A stretch of 64,000 nucleotides of DNA from Fundidesulfovibrio terrae (GTDB lineage: Bacteria > Desulfobacterota > Desulfovibrionia > Desulfovibrionales > Desulfovibrionaceae): NCBI RefSeq assembly GCF_022808915.1, contig NZ_JAKZFS010000006.1:1-64000 (forward strand), read 5' to 3'. The translations under genes and the position numbers were made by a program. Below the pieces are notes generated by a model. That model was not told where the DNA came from, searched no databases, and saw only the letters and a program-made list of their open reading frames with translations. Positions within the stretch are counted from its first letter, which is position 1; the number at the start of each line of letters is the position of its first letter. Of this stretch, positions 50,696 through 60,364 are shown piece after piece.

Positions 50696-51823
50696 TCATT
50701 CCGAACGCAACGGCACGAGTACGTTGATCTCGTCGGGCAGCCTGAAGCTTTCGCGCAGCTTGGAAAGCCTCAGGCGGGCGATCTCGGTTATTTCTTGTCC
50801 CTTGGCCATGATCAGGGTGTTGCCCTCGTCGAAGATGTCCTGGCGCAGGATCATCCCCGGGAGGATGTCCTTGAAGGACAGGAACCTCGGCACGTAGCCG
50901 TCGTCGCTGAAAACCGTCTCCTCGAACGCCTTGAACAGTTCGGGAGCCAGGGCCGCCCATTGCGGGCGCAGGTTGTCGATCGCTGCCTCCTTGTCGACCC
51001 CGAGCTGGTCCAGGTCGTCGTATTGCAGGCAGATGTTGAGCAGGCGGGCCGATTCTGGCAGCGGGGATTCGTTGCTGGCGTTCATGCAGTCGATCTGGTG
51101 CCCCACGATCTCCACCACGTCGGTCATGCGCGGAATCTGGGACAGCAGCGTGGAGGCCACGGTGGCGTGCATGCGGTATATCTGGGCTTCCTCGGGGCTC
51201 AGCTCCATGCCCCGGAAGCGCTTGAAGATGATCTCCTGGGGCACCGCCACCATGCCGATCTGGGAGAGCATCCCGGCCAGCTCGTACTTCAGGGGGTTGG
51301 CCATGCCGATCCGCTTGAGGACGTGCATCATGAGCCGCTTGATGCGCTCCCCCCGGCTGAACGCCTCCGGGCTGACCAGGTTCAGGATGTCGATGAGGAC
51401 CTTGATGCAGCCGCGCAACGTCCCCCGGAGGAGCTCCTTCTCGGCCATGACCAGGCGGTATTGTTCTATCCCGGCGTCGATGGCCCGGATGATCGCATCC
51501 ACCGGGCAAGGCTTGGTGAGGAAACGGAAGATGTTGCCTTCGTTGACGGCAGCCACGGAGGATTCGAAATCGCCATGCCCTGTGAGCATCATCCGCACGC
51601 TCAGCGGACTGATATCCTTCACCTTGGCCAGGAACTTCACTCCGTCCATGCCCGGCATGGCCAAGTCGGAGATGACCACGGCGAAGGGGCCCAGGGAATG
51701 CAGCGCGGCGAGCCCTTCCTCCGGTCCCTCGGCGGTGGTCAGGTCGTAGCGGCGCATCAGTCCACGGCGCAGGCTGTCGAGGATATGCCTCTCGTCGTCG
51801 ACGACCAGTATCTTCATGTTCAC
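50696..51823 (-). CDS. Response regulator with HD-related output domain
   Basis: A 375-residue protein. Residues 1-125 are a receiver domain (ILVVDDE with Asp9/Asp10, phosphoacceptor Asp53 in VVISDLAMPGMDG, and Lys in FLTKP). Residues about 150-270 look like a helical HD-type domain (YELAGMLSQIGM, MHATVASTLLSQIPR, VEIVGHQI), but the classic HD-GYP motif is not kept, so phosphodiesterase activity is doubtful. The start is a GTG with GGAGGT at 8-base spacing; an ATG two codons later is possible. Confidence 0.85.
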   Translation of the reverse strand: MNMKILVVDDERHILDSLRRGLMRRYDLTTAEGPEEGLAALHSLGPFAVVISDLAMPGMDGVKFLAKVKDISPLSVRMMLTGHGDFESSVAAVNEGNIFRFLTKPCPVDAIIRAIDAGIEQYRLVMAEKELLRGTLRGCIKVLIDILNLVSPEAFSRGERIKRLMMHVLKRIGMANPLKYELAGMLSQIGMVAVPQEIIFKRFRGMELSPEEAQIYRMHATVASTLLSQIPRMTDVVEIVGHQIDCMNASNESPLPESARLLNICLQYDDLDQLGVDKEAAIDNLRPQWAALAPELFKAFEETVFSDDGYVPRFLSFKDILPGMILRQDIFDEGNTLIMAKGQEITEIARLRLSKLRESFRLPDEINVLVPLRSE

Positions 51824-52261
51824 ACGGGCACACCTCCGGCTTGACTCCGCGGGCCTGGACCTGTCCTTGCGGGCGCTGGCCCGCTCGGGGAGAAGGTGTA
51901 TTCCCGCAAGGGCCTTCGCCTTCGCGGAGCACGCTGAGTTTCATGCGCAATACCAGAAAACTTCGGTAAGGGAACGCGGAAGTTCGAAAAACTTTTTACC
52001 GGAGCGTTGCAGTATGCTTTGTGTCCTCGTCCGGCCGTGGAGGGCGCACGGCGTGCGATGGTGTCAAAACAGTGGACAGACGCAGCGCGGGGAGCTTAAT
52101 AATCCGGGGCAGGGAAGGGAGAATGCCGTCCGCTTGGGGTGGTTCGCCCGCCAGGAGGAGCCTTTCCCGCAGGGCCTGCGGTCCGCCGGTCCCCCGGAGG
52201 CCGGCGACGCCTCCCGGGCGGGCGCCGGGTGCACTACCAAACAGGAAGGCTTGCCTGGTTT
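51824..52261. other. Intergenic stretch without a gene
   Basis: The 438 bases between the response regulator and the DedA gene, which are divergent, contain no supported gene or RNA. Promoters for both must lie here, but no clear -35/-10 pair was found. Confidence 0.5.
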
Positions 52262-52966
52262 ATGGATCTCATCGCGTCTCTTCAGGAAACCCTCCGCGTA
52301 TTCCAAAGTGTCGACGTTCTGCAGTTTCTTCAGCATGTGATCGGAGAGTACGGCTATTGGGCGCTGCTTATCGGCACCTTCCTCGAGGGCGAGACCATTC
52401 TCCTCGTGGCCGGATTCCTCGCCCATGGCGGCACGCTGGACCTCTCCTTTTGCATCCTGGCGGCCTTTGTCGGCTCCCTGTCGGGCGACCAGGCCGCGTT
52501 CTACGTGGGCAGGTGGAAGGGCAAGCAGTTCGTCGACAAGCGCCCCGCCTGGAAATGCCGGGTCGACCGGGTCCACCAGATGCTGGAGCGCTTCCACGAA
52601 GCCCTTATTCTGAGCTTCCGGTTCTTTTACGGACTGCGCAACCTGACTCCTTTCATCCTGGGCACTACGGACATCTCCGGGATTAAGTTCTTCCTGCTCA
52701 ACGCCGTCGGGGCCGCCATATGGGCGGTTTCCTTCGGTTGCGCCGGCTATTTCTTCGGCACCCTGGTGGCGAGCGTGCTCAAGGACGTCCACCACATCGA
52801 GATGATCCTCCTCATCGTGGTGGTCCTCGCGCTCTTGCTGGCCTGGTTCTTTCGCCGCCGCAAACGCAGGAAGGTCGACCAGGCATGCCTGGCCAACCTG
52901 GCGCAAACCGATCAGGAAACGCCTCCGGAGGGCGGATCCCGGCCTGGCGGATCCGGAGAAAACTGA
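52262..52966 (+). CDS. DedA-family membrane protein
   Basis: A 234-residue inner-membrane protein of the DedA/SNARE-associated family, thought to move lipids such as undecaprenyl phosphate or to keep membrane potential. Family motifs: FLEGETILLVAGFLAHGG, GSLSGDQAAFYVGRWKG, and RFFYGLRNLTPFILG, which carries the conserved FxR-G-R region. The last 30 residues are a charged cytoplasmic tail. The start at MDLIASL has only a weak ribosome site. Confidence 0.88.
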   Translation: MDLIASLQETLRVFQSVDVLQFLQHVIGEYGYWALLIGTFLEGETILLVAGFLAHGGTLDLSFCILAAFVGSLSGDQAAFYVGRWKGKQFVDKRPAWKCRVDRVHQMLERFHEALILSFRFFYGLRNLTPFILGTTDISGIKFFLLNAVGAAIWAVSFGCAGYFFGTLVASVLKDVHHIEMILLIVVVLALLLAWFFRRRKRRKVDQACLANLAQTDQETPPEGGSRPGGSGEN

Positions 52967-53157
52967 TGTTTTTCGCCTCGACCGGCAACTCGTGAGCATC
53001 ATTCCCTCTTTTATGGTTCCCGAAGAACTCAATTTGACGCTATGGCTTGATTTTCACAGGGTTTTGCTCCAATAAAGAACCATTGTTTCCTCCCGCGCTG
53101 CCCGTCGCGCTCCTGAACAGCCCAGCGCGGCGGCAACATCTCACAACGAGAGGTTCC

Positions 53158-54951
53158 ATGTCCGGTCAGTTGCCGGATGAAGACGGCCGCATCCTGGAAG
53201 CGGCAAGAATATGCGCCAGAGAGCTCGACGGCTTGTGCCGCGGGTTTCTGGAGTCCTTTCATTCGTGCGAGCGGGATTTCCTCCGCCTCGGCGATGCCCT
53301 GCACGGTTTCAACGCCACCGCCTCCGACGTTTCGCGCCGTTGCGCCGAACTGGCCGAGCTGACTTCCGGCGAGGCGGTGTCTTCGGCCACGTCCAAGCTG
53401 AGTTCCCATCTGGAGCACATGGTCGCCGCCTGCGCCGGCAGCACCGTGGGGCGAGAGGTAGCCGGACTGGAAACCATCGCCTCGGTTGGCGGCAAACTTT
53501 CAGAAAATATGCGTGACTTCACCCGGCTGGTGAAGCACCTCTCCATGCTTGGCATCTCCACGCGCATCGAGAGCGCCCGACTGGGAAGCCAGGGGCTCGG
53601 CTTCAGCACTTTGGCCGACGATGTGGAGAAACTGGCGGGCAAGATCGAAAGTTCCTCGGAAAGGATATCGAGCCGGGCCATCGAGTTGACCAAGCAATGC
53701 CACGAGGCGTCCAAGAGCATCGTGGAGATGGAGAACACCCGGAAAAACTACTCCCATTCGGCAATGGAACTTCTCGAGGCCGACCTCGACGCCCTGGACA
53801 AGCTGCGCGAATCGTCGAACCGGACAGCGGCCGAGATTTCGGACGAGGCCGCCAGCCTGGTGTCCAGCGTGTCCGAGGCGGTGCTCTCCATGCAATTCCA
53901 TGACATCATCCGCCAGCAGCTCGAACACGTTGCGGAAGCGACCTCCGAAGTTAGGTCCATGGCTGCGGCCGGCCCGCAGACCGCAGCCGGACACGACGCC
54001 AGGGACTGGGAGGAGCTGGCCGGCTGGATGCGGAGCGTGCTCACGTTGCAGCACTCGCAGTTGGACAACGCGCACGGACGCTTCTCCCAGGCTATGGAGT
54101 CGCTGTGCTCGAGCCTGCGCGACATAGCCGGCCGCGTGGGCAACATGGCCTCCAAGGCGGGCGGGTTGGGCTCCGGTGATGCCGGCCAGCGCGGGATACT
54201 CGGCCAGATCGAGCAGGAGATCCGCAGCATCGCCCAGGCGCTCAAGGACTACGCCACGCTGGAGACGCGGATGTCCGCAGTCATGGGCGAGGTGGGAGGC
54301 TCCATCCGGGAAATGGCTTCTTCGGTGTCCGAGATCGAGGAGGTCGGCTCGGAGATCGAGCTCATCGCCCTGAACGCCTCCGTGCGGGCCGCGCACACCG
54401 GCGAGGAGGGCAAGGCCTTGGGCGTGCTGGCCTCGGCCATCCAGAAGCTCTCCGTGGACGCCAGGAGCCAGACCGACAAGATCGCCGCGCTGCTCGCCTC
54501 GGTGGACGCCGGCTCCCTGGACGTGGAAGCCATCGCCGGGGCCTCGGTGGACGCGAAAACTTTCGAATCCTCGATTGCGGAGCTGGACGCCGAGATGGCC
54601 AACCTCAAGGCTTTGGACGAGCACGTGGCCCAGGCCGCCCTGTCGGTTCAGAAGGAGGCGTCCCGCCTCTCCTCCGACATCGAGGCCACTGTGTCGTCTC
54701 TGGATTTCCAGCAGGGCCTGCTCTCGGCCATGGCGGCGGCGGAAGACAGGCTGAAGGAACTTTCCGGGGAACTGGGCGCCGTTTTGCCCAAGGACCTCGT
54801 GGTGACGCATTCCCCCCAGCTGCGTGAGATGCTCGAGCGCTACACCATGGACGCCGAGCGCCTGGTGCACGAGGACGTGCTGGGGATCGCCCCTGGGCAG
54901 CAGGCCGTCCTGGACGGCGGGGACTACGGCGACAATGTGGAATTGTTCTGA
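53158..54951 (+). CDS. Soluble receptor-like (MCP-like) protein with two signalling tips
   Basis: A 597-residue coiled-coil protein without any membrane segment, so cytoplasmic. Two regions look like the MCP signalling tip: residues 128-160 (LSMLGISTRIESARLGSQGL, GFSTLADDVEKLA) and 399-432 (EIELIALNASVRAAHTGEEG, then VLASAIQKLS). Between them LSMQFHDIIRQQ carries Asp249 and Gln253 in a DxxxQ pattern as in CheZ/CheC/CheX phosphatases. It leads the che operon. It may form the core signalling array by itself (inference). Confidence 0.85.
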   Translation: MSGQLPDEDGRILEAARICARELDGLCRGFLESFHSCERDFLRLGDALHGFNATASDVSRRCAELAELTSGEAVSSATSKLSSHLEHMVAACAGSTVGREVAGLETIASVGGKLSENMRDFTRLVKHLSMLGISTRIESARLGSQGLGFSTLADDVEKLAGKIESSSERISSRAIELTKQCHEASKSIVEMENTRKNYSHSAMELLEADLDALDKLRESSNRTAAEISDEAASLVSSVSEAVLSMQFHDIIRQQLEHVAEATSEVRSMAAAGPQTAAGHDARDWEELAGWMRSVLTLQHSQLDNAHGRFSQAMESLCSSLRDIAGRVGNMASKAGGLGSGDAGQRGILGQIEQEIRSIAQALKDYATLETRMSAVMGEVGGSIREMASSVSEIEEVGSEIELIALNASVRAAHTGEEGKALGVLASAIQKLSVDARSQTDKIAALLASVDAGSLDVEAIAGASVDAKTFESSIAELDAEMANLKALDEHVAQAALSVQKEASRLSSDIEATVSSLDFQQGLLSAMAAAEDRLKELSGELGAVLPKDLVVTHSPQLREMLERYTMDAERLVHEDVLGIAPGQQAVLDGGDYGDNVELF

Positions 54952-54968
54952 AACCGGAGCATGGGGTC

Positions 54969-55307
54969 ATGGATAACGATACGCCCCCGGCCGCAACCGG
55001 CGGGGAAAATCAGGTGTTGGCCCTTTCCGGTGAATACGGCATCGGCGAAATCTCCTCGCTCAGGCAGGAGTTCTCCGACTCGCTGGAATCGACGGCGCAG
55101 GAATTGCGCCTGGACCTGGCCGGAGTGGAGAAGGGCGGCCTCCTCTTCTTCCAGCTGCTTTTCTCCCTGGCCGCGCAGGCGCGGCTGGACGGAAAAAGGA
55201 TCGCATTGGATTTGCCCCTGCCGGAGCCGTTGCGCCAGGCCGCAGGAGAGCTGGGCTTGACCCAGAGGGATTTCGAACAGGCGTTTTCCTACGAGGTTTC
55301 AGGATGA
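54969..55307 (+). CDS. STAS-domain protein
   Basis: A 112-residue single STAS domain, similar to anti-sigma-factor antagonists and to STAS proteins in chemosensory clusters. It has LALSGEYGIGEISSLRQEF and LRLDLAGVEKGGLLFFQLLF; the usual phosphorylated Ser is replaced in this region, so regulation by phosphorylation is unclear. It overlaps the cheY start by four bases. Confidence 0.75.
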   Translation: MDNDTPPAATGGENQVLALSGEYGIGEISSLRQEFSDSLESTAQELRLDLAGVEKGGLLFFQLLFSLAAQARLDGKRIALDLPLPEPLRQAAGELGLTQRDFEQAFSYEVSG

Positions 55308-55663
55308 AGACCATCATGACTGTGGATGATTCGGCCAGCATACGCCAGATGGTGGCGTTCACCCTCAAGAACGCCGGGTATGCGGTCATCGAGGCCGTGG
55401 ATGGGAAGGACGCCTTGAGCAAGCTTCAGGGCAAGGTGGACATGGTCATCACCGACCTCAACATGCCCAACATGGACGGCATCTCCCTCATCAAGGGAGT
55501 CCGCGCCCAGGCCGCGTACAAGTTCATACCCATCGTCATGCTGACCACCGAATCCCAGGCCGGGAAGAAACAGGAAGGCAAGGACGCAGGGGCCACAGGG
55601 TGGATCGTCAAGCCCTTCAAGCCCGAACAGCTCCTGGCCGTGGTCCAGAAGGTGCTCAGATAG
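55304..55663 (+). CDS. cheY: CheY-like response regulator
   Basis: A 119-residue stand-alone receiver. Asp8/Asp9 (TVDDSASIR), phosphoacceptor Asp51 (VITDLNMPNMDG), Thr in MLTTES and Lys in IVKPFKP are all present. It receives phosphate from the CheA encoded next. It starts within the STAS stop and ends 35 bases before cheA. Confidence 0.92.
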   Translation: MKTIMTVDDSASIRQMVAFTLKNAGYAVIEAVDGKDALSKLQGKVDMVITDLNMPNMDGISLIKGVRAQAAYKFIPIVMLTTESQAGKKQEGKDAGATGWIVKPFKPEQLLAVVQKVLR

Positions 55664-55698
55664 CCTGACTCTTGTAACGCGCCGCAACCGGACCAGGC

Positions 55699-57789
55699 AT
55701 GGAAGACATCCACCGCAAAGCATTCCTCGACGAGGCGTTCGACCTGCTCCATGAGCTGGAAGCGGCCCTGCTCGAGCTTGAGGACTCCCCCGAAGACCAC
55801 GAACTCGTGAACCGGGTCTTCCGGGCCATGCATACCCTCAAGGGCTCCGGGGCCATGTTCGGCTTTGACGACATCGCCCAATTCACCCATGAGGTGGAGA
55901 CCGTCTTCGACAAGGTCCGGTCGGGCGAGGCCCAGGTCACCAAGCGCCTGCTGGACCTGACCTTCGAGGCCAGGGATCACGTCAAGCTGCTGCTCGATCA
56001 CGACGGGGAGGACCTGAGCGCTTTCGTCCCCCAGGCCGAAAGGATTCTCGAGGGCTTCAGGTCACTGGGGTCGGGCGCGGGAGCCGCCGCGCCCGAGGCC
56101 GCGCCCGCCGTCAGGAATGTCTGCCTGCCCGAGACCCCGGACAGCACGGGATCGGTCTTCAGGGTCCGCCTCAAGCCGACACCCGGCATCTACGCCACGG
56201 GCAACAATCCCGAGTTCCTGCTGGAAGACCTCAAGGGTTTGGGACCCTCCATGGTTTTCGCCCACATCGAGGGCATCCCGCCACTGCGCGAGCTCGATCC
56301 CCAGAACTGCCACGTCTGGTGGGACGTTCTGTTGACCACGGACGTCTCCGAGAGCTGCATCCGGGATGTGTTCATCTTCGCCGAGGACGAGTGCTCCTAC
56401 AGCATACAGGGCGTAGAGGGCACGGACGACACCGAACTCAAGAGGCTCGGCGAGATCCTCGTGGACCGCGGCGACATCACCCCCGAGGGCGTGACCAAGG
56501 CGCTCAGCAGCCAGAAACGCCTCGGGGCCATCCTGTCCGAGGCGGGCCTTCTCTCCGACAAGAGCGTGGAAACGGCCCTGGCCGAGCAGGGACTGGTCAA
56601 GGACCGCCTGGAACAGAAAAAAGGGCCGGACGCCGCTTCCAGCCTTCGGGTGTCCACCACCAAACTCGACCTGCTGCAGGATCTGGTGGGCGAGTTGGTG
56701 ATCGTGCAGGCCCAGATCCGGCAGCTGGCCCCCTCCCTGGGCAACCCCCTGATGCTTACCCTGGCCGAGCAGCTCGAACGCTTAAGCGACGATATCCGCG
56801 ATTCCACGCTCGCCATCCGCATGTTGACCATCGGCACCACCTTCAGCACCTACCGGCGCCTGGTGCGCGACCTCTCCACGGAGATGGGCAAGGAGATCGA
56901 CCTCGTCACCAACGGCGAGGAGACCGAGCTGGACAAGACCGTCCTGGATCATCTGGGGGACGCCTTGATCCACTTGCTGCGAAACAGCATCGACCACGGA
57001 GTGGAATCCCCGGCCGAGCGCGAGGCGGCGGGCAAGTCCAGGCGCGGGACCATCCGCCTGAGCGCGGAGCATTCCGGCGGCGACGTGGTCATCCGCGTGG
57101 AGGACGACGGCAAGGGCATCGACCCTGACAAAGTGCGCAAGCGGGCCGTGGAAAGAGGCCTCATCAACCCGGCCGACGAATTGGGCCTGAGCGAAACCCT
57201 CGAACTCATATTCCTGCCCGGTTTTTCCACGGCCCAGACCGTTTCCAGCGTTTCCGGGCGGGGCGTGGGCATGGACGTGGTCAAGCGCGTGGTGAACACC
57301 ATGCGCGGGAGCATCGAGGTCGACTCCGATCTCGGCCGGGGCTCCACCATCACCATCCGGCTGCCCCTGACGCTTGCGATCATCGACGGCCTGCAGGTCA
57401 AGGTCGGCGGGCAGAGCTTCGTCATGCCGCTGGACGCCGTGGAGGAATGCGTCGAGCTCGACCGCGCCCTCATGGGGGCCGACTCCAAGGGGCGCATCAT
57501 CAACCTGCGCGGCGATGTGGTCCCCTTCATCTCCATGCGCGAGTGGTTCAGCCTGCCCGGGAAGGGGCCGGAGATCGAACAGGTGGTGGTGCTGCGCATC
57601 GAGGGAGCGCGCGTGGGCATGGTCGTGGATCACGTGGTGGGCGAGCACCAGACCGTGATCAAGAGCCTCGGCCCGGCGTTTCGAAAGCTGGAGGGATTTT
57701 CCGGGGCAACCATCCAGGGGGATGGGACCATGTCGCTTATCCTGGACGTCAAACGCATCGTCCGGATGGTGCTGGATAAGCACAGATAA
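55699..57789 (+). CDS. cheA: Chemotaxis histidine kinase CheA
   Basis: A 696-residue hybrid-free CheA. Domain order: HPt (phospho-His45 in AMHTLKGSG), a P2-like sensor-binding domain at about 155-245 (VFRVRLKPTPGIYATGNNP, DVFIFAEDEC), dimerisation helices, HATPase with RNSIDHGVESPAER and the G boxes (DDGKGID, GRGVGMDVV), and a C-terminal CheW-like domain (about 565-690). The embedded CheW-like part can bind the receptor. No separate cheW gene is present in the operon. Confidence 0.95.
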   Translation: MEDIHRKAFLDEAFDLLHELEAALLELEDSPEDHELVNRVFRAMHTLKGSGAMFGFDDIAQFTHEVETVFDKVRSGEAQVTKRLLDLTFEARDHVKLLLDHDGEDLSAFVPQAERILEGFRSLGSGAGAAAPEAAPAVRNVCLPETPDSTGSVFRVRLKPTPGIYATGNNPEFLLEDLKGLGPSMVFAHIEGIPPLRELDPQNCHVWWDVLLTTDVSESCIRDVFIFAEDECSYSIQGVEGTDDTELKRLGEILVDRGDITPEGVTKALSSQKRLGAILSEAGLLSDKSVETALAEQGLVKDRLEQKKGPDAASSLRVSTTKLDLLQDLVGELVIVQAQIRQLAPSLGNPLMLTLAEQLERLSDDIRDSTLAIRMLTIGTTFSTYRRLVRDLSTEMGKEIDLVTNGEETELDKTVLDHLGDALIHLLRNSIDHGVESPAEREAAGKSRRGTIRLSAEHSGGDVVIRVEDDGKGIDPDKVRKRAVERGLINPADELGLSETLELIFLPGFSTAQTVSSVSGRGVGMDVVKRVVNTMRGSIEVDSDLGRGSTITIRLPLTLAIIDGLQVKVGGQSFVMPLDAVEECVELDRALMGADSKGRIINLRGDVVPFISMREWFSLPGKGPEIEQVVVLRIEGARVGMVVDHVVGEHQTVIKSLGPAFRKLEGFSGATIQGDGTMSLILDVKRIVRMVLDKHR

Positions 57790-57809
57790 ACTGTGTTAGC
57801 TTGTTCTTC

Positions 57810-58664
57810 ATGGCCATGAACAACGTGTCCTCAAGCCGTGCCCAGTCGCTGCCGGACCGCGACTTCAGGCGCCTGTCCGAGTTCATCTACGCCGAGTGCG
57901 GCATCAAGCTTCCCCCAGCCAAGAAGACCATGCTCGAAGCCAGGCTCCACAAGAGGCTGCGCCAGCTGGACATGGACTCGTACTCCACCTACTGCGAATA
58001 CCTTTTCAGCCCAAGCGGCCTGGAAGCGGAGCTCGTAAGCCTCATAGACACCGTGACCACCAACACCACGGAGTTCTTCCGCGAACCCAAGCACTTCGAA
58101 ATCCTCACCCAGAAGGTGCTGCCGGATTTCATCGACCGCAAGGGGTTCTCCACGCCCTTGCGCTTGTGGAGCGCCGGCTGCTCCTCGGGCGAGGAGCCCT
58201 ATACGCTGGCCATGGTGCTCTCCGAGTTCACGCGCGTGAATTCCGGTTTCCGCTTCGGCATCCTGGCCACGGACATATCCACCCAGGTGCTCAAAAGGGC
58301 CATGAACGCCACCTATCCCGAGGAAAAGCTCCAGCACGTGTCCATGGACTACAAGAAACGCTACATGCTGAAGGGCAAGAACCGCTGCCAGGGACTGATC
58401 CGGTTCAACCAGGAGGTGCGGGGGCGCATAGATTTTCAACGGCTCAACTTCATGGAGGAATTCTCCTTCGACAAACCCAAGCACATCATCTTCTGCCGCA
58501 ACGTCATCATCTATTTCGACCGCAAGACCCAGGAGAACCTCCTGGGGCGGTTCTGCAACTGCCTGGAGCCGGGCGGGCACCTCTTCATAGGCCATTCCGA
58601 GAGCATCACCGGCATGGACCTGCCGCTTGCACCCATTGCTCCCACCGTCTACCGCAGAACCTGA
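57810..58664 (+). CDS. cheR: Chemotaxis protein methyltransferase CheR
   Basis: A 284-residue SAM-dependent methyltransferase for receptor glutamates. The N-terminal helical CheR_N domain is followed by the catalytic domain with [19 protein letters not shown] (SAM site) and [14 protein letters not shown]. The start was set at MAMNNVSS; a weak in-frame TTG lies 9 bases upstream. It is followed after 13 bases by cheB. Confidence 0.94.
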   Translation: MAMNNVSSSRAQSLPDRDFRRLSEFIYAECGIKLPPAKKTMLEARLHKRLRQLDMDSYSTYCEYLFSPSGLEAELVSLIDTVTTNTTEFFREPKHFEILTQKVLPDFIDRKGFSTPLRLWSAGCSSGEEPYTLAMVLSEFTRVNSGFRFGILATDISTQVLKRAMNATYPEEKLQHVSMDYKKRYMLKGKNRCQGLIRFNQEVRGRIDFQRLNFMEEFSFDKPKHIIFCRNVIIYFDRKTQENLLGRFCNCLEPGGHLFIGHSESITGMDLPLAPIAPTVYRRT

Positions 58665-58677
58665 GGAGCGACTTCCG

Positions 58678-59754
58678 GTGAATAAAGGCAAGATACGAGT
58701 CCTGGTGGTCGACGATTCGGCCCTGGTCCGCCAGGCTCTCATCGACGTACTCTCCTCGGATCCGGATATCGAAGTCATGGCCACGGCGTCCGACCCGTAC
58801 CAGGCCGCCGAACGTATCGCCGACGAAGTCCCCGATGTCATCACCCTGGACATCGAGATGCCCCGCATGGACGGGCTCACCTTCCTCAGGAAGATCATGA
58901 GCCAGCATCCCATCCCGGTCATCATTTGCTCGACGCTGACCGAGTCCGGCTCGGAAACGACGCTCAAGGCCCTGGAATACGGCGCCGTCGAGATCATCAC
59001 CAAACCCAAGATCGGGACCAAGCAGTTCCTGGACGAGTCGCGCATCCGCATCTGCGACGCCGTCAAGGCCGCCGCGCGCGCCAAGCTGCGGGGGGGCCTG
59101 CGCCTTCCGGCCATGACGGTGGCGCCCAAGCTCTCGGCGGACGCCGTCCTGCCCGGCCCAACGGGGAAAGCCATGTTCGGCACCACGGAAAAAGTCGTGC
59201 TGGTGGGAGCGTCAACCGGTGGAACCGAAGCCCTGCGGGTGTTCCTGGAGGCGCTGCCAAGCGACTGCCCCGGTATCGCCATCGTCCAGCACATGCCCGA
59301 GAAGTTCACCGCCGCCTTCGCCAAACGCCTGGACTCCATCTGCCGGGTCACGGTCAAGGAAGCCCAGGACAACGACACCATGCTGCGCGGCCAGGCTCTC
59401 ATCGCGCCCGGCAACAAGCACATGCTCCTCAAACGCTCGGGGGCGCGTTACTACGTGGAGGTCAAGGACGGGCCCTTGGTCAGGCGGCACCGCCCGAGCG
59501 TGGATGTCCTGTTCCGGTCCGGGGCGCGCTACGCCGGCAAGAACGCCGTGGGGGTCATCATGACCGGCATGGGTGACGACGGAGCGGAGGGAATGAAGGA
59601 AATGAAGGAGTCCGGGGCCTACACCATCGCCCAGGACGAGGCCAGCTGCGTGGTGTTCGGCATGCCGCAGGAGGCAATCAAGCTGGGCGGCGTGGACAAG
59701 GTGATGGACCTGGACGCCATCGCCAGGGAGGTCCTGCGCTTCTGCGCGGGATAA
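58678..59754 (+). CDS. cheB: Chemotaxis protein-glutamate methylesterase CheB
   Basis: A 358-residue protein with a receiver (Asp12/Asp13, phosphoacceptor Asp58 in [12 protein letters not shown]) and a C-terminal methylesterase. The catalytic triad is Ser179 (GASTGG), His205 (VQHMP) and Asp300 or Asp301 ([10 protein letters not shown]). The start is a GTG with a GAGGAG site; an upstream ATG frame is less likely. Together with CheR it gives the pathway adaptation. Confidence 0.95.
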   Translation: MNKGKIRVLVVDDSALVRQALIDVLSSDPDIEVMATASDPYQAAERIADEVPDVITLDIEMPRMDGLTFLRKIMSQHPIPVIICSTLTESGSETTLKALEYGAVEIITKPKIGTKQFLDESRIRICDAVKAAARAKLRGGLRLPAMTVAPKLSADAVLPGPTGKAMFGTTEKVVLVGASTGGTEALRVFLEALPSDCPGIAIVQHMPEKFTAAFAKRLDSICRVTVKEAQDNDTMLRGQALIAPGNKHMLLKRSGARYYVEVKDGPLVRRHRPSVDVLFRSGARYAGKNAVGVIMTGMGDDGAEGMKEMKESGAYTIAQDEASCVVFGMPQEAIKLGGVDKVMDLDAIAREVLRFCAG

Positions 59755-59758
59755 CGCC

Positions 59759-60358
59759 ATGCCCAGAGAACTTGAAGCCAAATTCGCGGTGGAGTCACTG
59801 TCCGCCGTTCGGACCGCCCTGCAAGGCCAGGGCGCGGTCTTGCGCAAGGAATGCCGGTTCGAACGCAACGCGGTGTTCGACACGCCGGGTCGCGACCTCA
59901 AGGCGCGCGGCGACCTCTTGCGCCTGCGCCAGACGGACAAGACCGTGCTCACCTGGAAGCGGCCGTCCGACAAGCCCGTTCCGGCCGGGGTCAAGGCCAT
60001 GGACGAGGTGGAGACCGTCGTGGGAGATTTCGAGGCCATGCGCGAGGTGCTGCACGGCCTGGGCTACGAGGAGGCCCTCTGGTACGAGAAGTGCCGTGAG
60101 CAGTGGGTTCTCGGTCAGGCCCTGGTGTGCCTGGACCTTTTGCCCTTCGGCGAATTCGTGGAGATCGAGGGCGACCCGGCCATGATCGCCAGGGCGGCGG
60201 ACTGTCTGGGGCTGGATATGGCCAAGGCCTGCGCCCTGACCTACCACGACCTCTTCCGGGCGCACCTGGCGGAGCTGGGGCTGCCGCCCCAGGACAGCTT
60301 CATCTTCACGGAGAAGCAGAAGGCGGCGCTTCAGAACGCCTGCCCGATCCCGGACTAG
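59759..60358 (+). CDS. CYTH-domain protein (class IV adenylate cyclase/triphosphatase-like)
   Basis: A 199-residue protein of the CYTH superfamily. It begins with the ELEAKF (ExExK) motif and continues with ERNAVFDTPGRDLKARGDLL, LRLRQ and VLTWKRP, the strand ligands for a triphosphate. Members act as class IV adenylate cyclases or inorganic/thiamine triphosphatases; the sequence does not decide which. It follows cheB by 4 bases, so it belongs to the operon and could link it to a nucleotide signal (inference). Confidence 0.85.
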   Translation: MPRELEAKFAVESLSAVRTALQGQGAVLRKECRFERNAVFDTPGRDLKARGDLLRLRQTDKTVLTWKRPSDKPVPAGVKAMDEVETVVGDFEAMREVLHGLGYEEALWYEKCREQWVLGQALVCLDLLPFGEFVEIEGDPAMIARAADCLGLDMAKACALTYHDLFRAHLAELGLPPQDSFIFTEKQKAALQNACPIPD

Positions 60359-60364
60359 CGCCGC

